From Adiantum capillus-veneris (Eukaryota; Streptophyta; Polypodiopsida; Polypodiales; Pteridaceae), in contig CM043964.1 in NCBI GenBank assembly GCA_014529385.2, forward strand, positions 100,997 through 164,996: a stretch of 64,000 nucleotides of DNA, given 5' to 3'. Position 1 is the stretch's first letter. The number at the start of each line of letters is the position of its first letter. Below, one piece after another: positions 60,356-64,000 of this stretch. The notes under the pieces are model-generated. The model searched no databases, was not told where the DNA came from, and saw only the letters and a list, made by a program, of their open reading frames with translations. Both the position numbers and the translations under genes were made by a program.

Positions 60356-61925
60356 CTCAAAGCTTGAATGCCCAGCTTGGTGGCCAACTCCATTGATATG
60401 AAGTTAAGAGTAGATCCAGGGTCAAACAAGATAAAGGCATCATGCTCTCTTACCTTTCCCCAAGCATAGGAAAGTGATGATCCTTTGCAATGAGCATCCT
60501 CTTTTGGAGCTTCGATGGTGGAAGCCCTAGGAGTCTCATTGCGAGTATTCTTCTTGGGGCAAGAATGATAGCGATGTCCTTGATCCCCACACTTGAAACA
60601 CTTATGGTCCTTGCAAAAAGCTTCAAGCTCTTCAGGAGAGAGTTTGTTTTTACCTTTGTAGACTCCCTTCTCCTTGGAATGATTATTGTTGTTGTTGGAA
60701 TTGACTTGGGAAGTATTTTGAACATTGGTTTTCCCCTTTGCATCATTTTTGTCTTTGTTTTCCATGGGCTTGACATTATGTCTAGACCCTTGATGGAAAT
60801 TGATGCGTGAAGCAACCATGGTGTGATGGATTACTTCACTAATAGTACCAGGCTTTTGAGAGTTGATGTATTCAGCCATATCTTCAGGTAATCCCGCACA
60901 GAATTGCTACCTTTGCTTGGCAAATTCTATCTTTTGAAAGAGACTAGCCTTGAGATGTAAATCCCAAAACGTGTCTACATATTTGTGGATAGACTCATGG
61001 GAGAGGAGCTTCAAGTTGCGCCATTTGGTAAGCACTTTGTCCTTTGCATCGCTTGCAAGGAATTGCTTCATGATGGAAACTCGTAGAGTTTTCCATGTCT
61101 TTGGGGCTTCAACATTTCCACGAAAGCTAGCCCACCATTGACGAGATGATTTTTGGAAGTGCATAGCTACATGGCGTAGCTTAGAGGACTCTGTGAAGCC
61201 CTCATCTCCAAAGGCCGCATCAAATTGCTGGATGAAGGCCAACACTTTCTCGGTAGCACCGAATGTGCCATCATAGGTGAGAAAAGATATACTCTTTCCT
61301 CCCTCCTTGAACTTCTTTAGCTTTTGTGACCTTCGCCATGCAGGAAATGATTTGCGATGTCCTCCCCTCTTGTATTCTCTGGGAGAATAACCATAACTTT
61401 CATCAGAAGAGGAGGAAGTTGAAGAAGAAGGAGAAGAGGGTGACCTCTTCCTAGCCCTTTTCTTCCTTTGTTTCCTCTCTTTCCTTTCAAAGTGATGAGG
61501 AGAAGGACTATGTGTTGATCTTTTCCTCTTGGGAGGAGTGGGCGATCGTCTAGACCGCCATCTTTGTGGAGCCACATCTTCAGAGGAACTTAAACTTTCA
61601 TTGCTTTCTTGATCTTTGGATTCCTCCTCTTGAATGGGAGAGAGTCTTCTTTTGGGGTCTCTTCAAGAGGCCTCCTAAGCTCTCTCTCGTCTTGGAGAGG
61701 AAGGGAAATTCCATAAGCATGAAGTTGTTGAGTAACTTCGGCTTGCAAAGCAGGGTTGCCCATAGCTTGCTGCAACCTAGTGACGAAATAATTCACAAAC
61801 ATGGGAGCATCATCATTAGCACCTTCATGTGCAAAATCAAAGCTATCAATGTTCATTCTACTCTCTTGATTATTGTCAGCCATGTTAACAAAATTTATGT
61901 ATGTACTTAGTGTATGCTTTGGCAA
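60343..61925 (-). pseudogene. gag: Element A gag and protease
   Basis: The N-terminal part (61925-61590) is MPKHTLSTYINFVNMADNNQ. A frameshift follows, then an Arg/Ser-rich stretch (RWRSRRSPTPPKRKRST; RSPSSPSSSTSSSSDES). The capsid region has ATEKVLAFIQQFDAAF and MHFQKSSRQWWASFRG. A TAG lies after EFAKQR (probably CAG). The zinc knuckle is CFKCGDQGHRYHSC (about 60590), and the protease site is AFILFDPGSTLNFIS (about 60430). A change of frame at 60343-60355 leads to pol. The protease form DPGST is seen in other chromoviruses. Confidence 0.9.
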
Positions 61926-62283
61926 TTCAAAACCTTAGTTGCCACTTCTCTTAACCTTTAAAAATAAGCTCTTCAGTATCTACACCCACGGCTCGAAGTG
62001 GTTAATTATAAAGAGTAGAGGAGTAGGTCTAACATAGCAGAGTTGCCAAGCGCTAGCTCCTTTCGAACTTCTTATGGCTCAATAATGGTAAAGCCGTAGG
62101 CAAGTCTAAAAAGACTCCATTATTAAGTCCAAAGCTCCCGAGGTGTGCACCATCCCCCACATAGTCGGCTCAACAAAACCGATAATAGATCCCTGTTCCA
62201 CTTACCCTAATATAACTAACAACATCAACCATTTATAGGCTACTTAAGGACCTCCCTTCTTAAGCAAGAAAAGAAAACCAAAT
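61926..62283 (-). other. Element A leader
   Basis: Untranslated leader between the primer-binding site and gag. No gene, no clear motif. Confidence 0.7.
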
Positions 62284-62295
62284 GCTCTGATACCA
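62284..62295 (-). other. Primer-binding site of element A
   Basis: Sense TGGTATCAGAGC, initiator-Met type, one base from the 5' LTR. Confidence 0.92.
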
Positions 62296-62296
62296 A

Positions 62297-63935
62297 TGTA
62301 ATTAAATTGGCCTATTTAATTTGAGAGTAGCGGAAATTAATGAGAATACTTTTGAGAAATGACTTTGTGAGCATAGCGGGTGAACATAATTGAAGATAGC
62401 AACATAATCATAGGAATTAGTTAACTTGGCATGAACAATACTTTTGCAAGAGAGAGAATTTAGAGAACATGACAACAGTTGAGGACCGGATTTATGTGGA
62501 GCCGGTCCCCCCTCCAATAGGCATTTGTATTATGATTTCTCCCATTAAGAGAGACTTGTTACAGTACAATCTTTGTGTTCCTTGTGACCTAGGTGATGCA
62601 ATGAAGATGGAAAGATTCATGCATCACAAACATAACATAAACTTAAAGAAAGCTTTAACTATCCCAAGCCTCAATCCGAAGACCTCAAACACCTTCGAAG
62701 GTGGAGAGAGCTAGCAGGGAATGAGGGTAGGGAAGAGGAAGAAGAAACATTTCGTAGGAGAAAGAATTAGTTCCTCACTTATCATAACTCTTGTTGCTAG
62801 CATACATAATAGCATAGTAATGAAGAAGAAGGAGATGGAAAGCTTAAGCATTGAATCATGGCTCTTGGTTGGATTTGCACTCCATATCCAAGAGTGTTGG
62901 TGTAGGCTTCAACCTCTACTTGCTTGGAGAAGGAGAGGGAGCTCTTGCACTTTTCATAGCACACAATGAGAGTGTTTGTGAGTGTGTGTGGGTGAGTATA
63001 CCCCCTAAGCAACCCCCTAGCTTTCTTGGGTCGAACCCCCCTTGTAGCTCATGCTTGAAGCTCATCGGACCCCTCCAGGCCTAGCCAATCACAAGCATGA
63101 GGCATTACAAGCAGCAAGGGTAGCCTTGAGACAAGTGTCTCCCTTTCCCCTTTGCAAGAGAGGGCTAGATAAATGCTAAATCAATTAATTAAATCTCATA
63201 AATTATTATTGGACCCCTTGGGTGGCCAACCAATAGGCTTCAGGCACACCATGAGGGCAGCATGAGGAGGAACTTGACAAGTGTCCCTTTTGCTTTCTTT
63301 GTACCATGCATGCCTTATGCGAGTGTGTGGGTGTTCTCTCTCATCCCCCCTCATGTAGGGCCCACCCCCGCCTGGTAGGGATTGAATCTTTGACTTTTTG
63401 ACACCTCAACCCCTCATGCATAGGCCCAGTTCCCACTACAAGCTTGACTCATAAGCACTTTAAGCTTGGGGTGGGTTCTCACCTCAAGTGCAACCCTAGC
63501 ATCTCAAGCATGTCAAGCACCTCAAGAATCTCAATAATTAAGCACCTCAAGCATCTCAAGCACCTCAATCATCATGCACCTCAAGCACCTTAGTCATCAA
63601 GCATGACAAGTAGAACAAGCACCTCGAGCTGGGTCGGGTTCTCGATCCTCAAGCTCAGCCCTAGCTTACCTAAGGTCAAAGGCCTTTTACACACATTATT
63701 GGAGGTCTTCAATAAAGCTAACCCTAAGGTATTATTCCCCATTTGTTAGCCTTGATCTTTGATAGAACATCTCTCATTTGGGCCCCTTTACCATTGGCCC
63801 TGTGTTGAGATAGATCTATAAGCACATGTCTATATCTTAACACTTGTTCCCGTTTATTCTCCCACATTAAGTGATCAATTTAATATGAGAAAATCATTTG
63901 GGTTGGTTAGATATTAGATATTAGATTTTATGAAA
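62297..63935 (-). repeat. Element A 5' LTR
   Basis: TGTAATTAAATTGG...TTTTATGAAA, 1639 bp, paired with 40010-41684. The outer tip CA is mutated to AA. It is followed by TTAAC, then element G sequence. Confidence 0.95.
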
Positions 63936-63940
63936 TTAAC

Positions 63941-64000
63941 CCCAATGTAGAGAGTGATACACTTGGAGCCGTACGAATGCAGAAGGACCCCCAAACCTCT
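63941..64000 (+). pseudogene. pol: Element G RNase H, continuation beyond element A
   Basis: After the right TTAAC duplication the frame resumes with PNVESDTLGAVRMQKDP. This aligns with element E RNase H (SSVGKETIGAVLLQQDP). It joins in phase with FYVN at 40009 when A and one duplication are removed. It continues past the window end. Confidence 0.85.

Larger units (their letters stand above)
40010..63935 (-). mobile_element. Element A: Ty3/gypsy chromovirus, second layer of the nest
   Basis: LTRs at 40010-41684 and 62297-63935, with a 5-bp duplication TTAAC on each side (40005-40009 and 63936-63940). The initiator-Met primer-binding site lies inside the right LTR. Gag, protease, reverse transcriptase, RNase H and integrase run leftward from 61925. 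Element C splits it between the integrase C-terminus and the chromodomain. Without C it is about 8.9 kb. Confidence 0.95.
33872..64000 (+). mobile_element. Element G: Tat-like Ty3/gypsy, outermost layer of the nest
   Basis: From the recognisable 5' LTR end (to 34138) and primer-binding site, through leader, gag, protease and reverse transcriptase to the RNase H start at 40009. There chromovirus A interrupts it. G resumes at 63941 and runs off the window. Its proteins resemble element E (MANNVKVKCVG, YPIILGRPFLMAM, zinc-knuckle CYNYGEDGHGMYYC). The 5' LTR start and the 3' end are not visible here. Confidence 0.82.

Overview
This window is plant nuclear DNA made almost entirely of transposable elements. 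I found no intact host gene, rRNA, tRNA gene, CRISPR array or operon. The plant assignment rests on a CACTA (En/Spm) transposase with plant-type introns and a DUF4218 tail, a chromodomain Ty3/gypsy element, Tat-like Ty3/gypsy elements with a second RNase H domain, a Tnt1-like Ty1/copia element, and primer-binding sites matching the plant initiator-Met tRNA. I cannot name the species. A large-genome vascular plant (gymnosperm, fern or large angiosperm) is most likely.

Layout. (1) 1-8650: remains of a CACTA transposon. A tnp2-type transposase gene on + (3467-8249) faces away from a degenerate Ptta-like gene on - (161-1518). Between them lie a palindromic satellite and a TATA-type promoter region. 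A 1336-bp element with TTAA target duplications and 15-bp CACTAGAATGGTAAC ends interrupts the DUF4218 exon. (2) 8650-10500: nothing recognised. (3) 10.5-15.47 kb: a 5'-truncated chromovirus on +, called element B. (4) 16587-29292: a Tat-like Ty3/gypsy element on -, called E. It has 2.5-kb LTRs and a deleted reverse transcriptase. Its 5' LTR holds a 288-bp MITE and a complete solo LTR in opposite orientation. (5) 29.3-33.4 kb: old remnants, including a gag scrap. (6) From about 33.9 kb to the window end: a four-level nest. Tat-like element G (+) contains a solo LTR (H, 35332-36801) and, in its RNase H region, chromovirus A (-, 40010-63935). A contains the 15-kb Ty3/gypsy element C (-, 42308-57366). 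C contains the Ty1/copia element D (+, 47044-52641).

The nest is well supported. A, C and D each have two LTRs and a perfect 5-bp target duplication (TTAAC, CTTAC, CTGGT). At each junction the interrupted host-element reading frame resumes in phase once the insert and one duplication are removed. Order of insertion is therefore G, then A, then C, then D. D has the most similar LTRs (about 15 mismatches over 790 bp by eye).

None of the elements looks autonomous. Their genes carry premature stops, frameshifts or lost catalytic residues (A integrase Asp to Val, C reverse transcriptase Asp to Asn, G reverse transcriptase Asp to His). The items I would look at first are the TTAA-flanked insertion in the CACTA exon, the roughly 650-residue coiled-coil ORF downstream of integrase in element C, the 4-bp CTA(G/T) target duplications shared by the Tat-like LTRs, and the LTR-inside-LTR inverted repeat at 25.7-29.3 kb.
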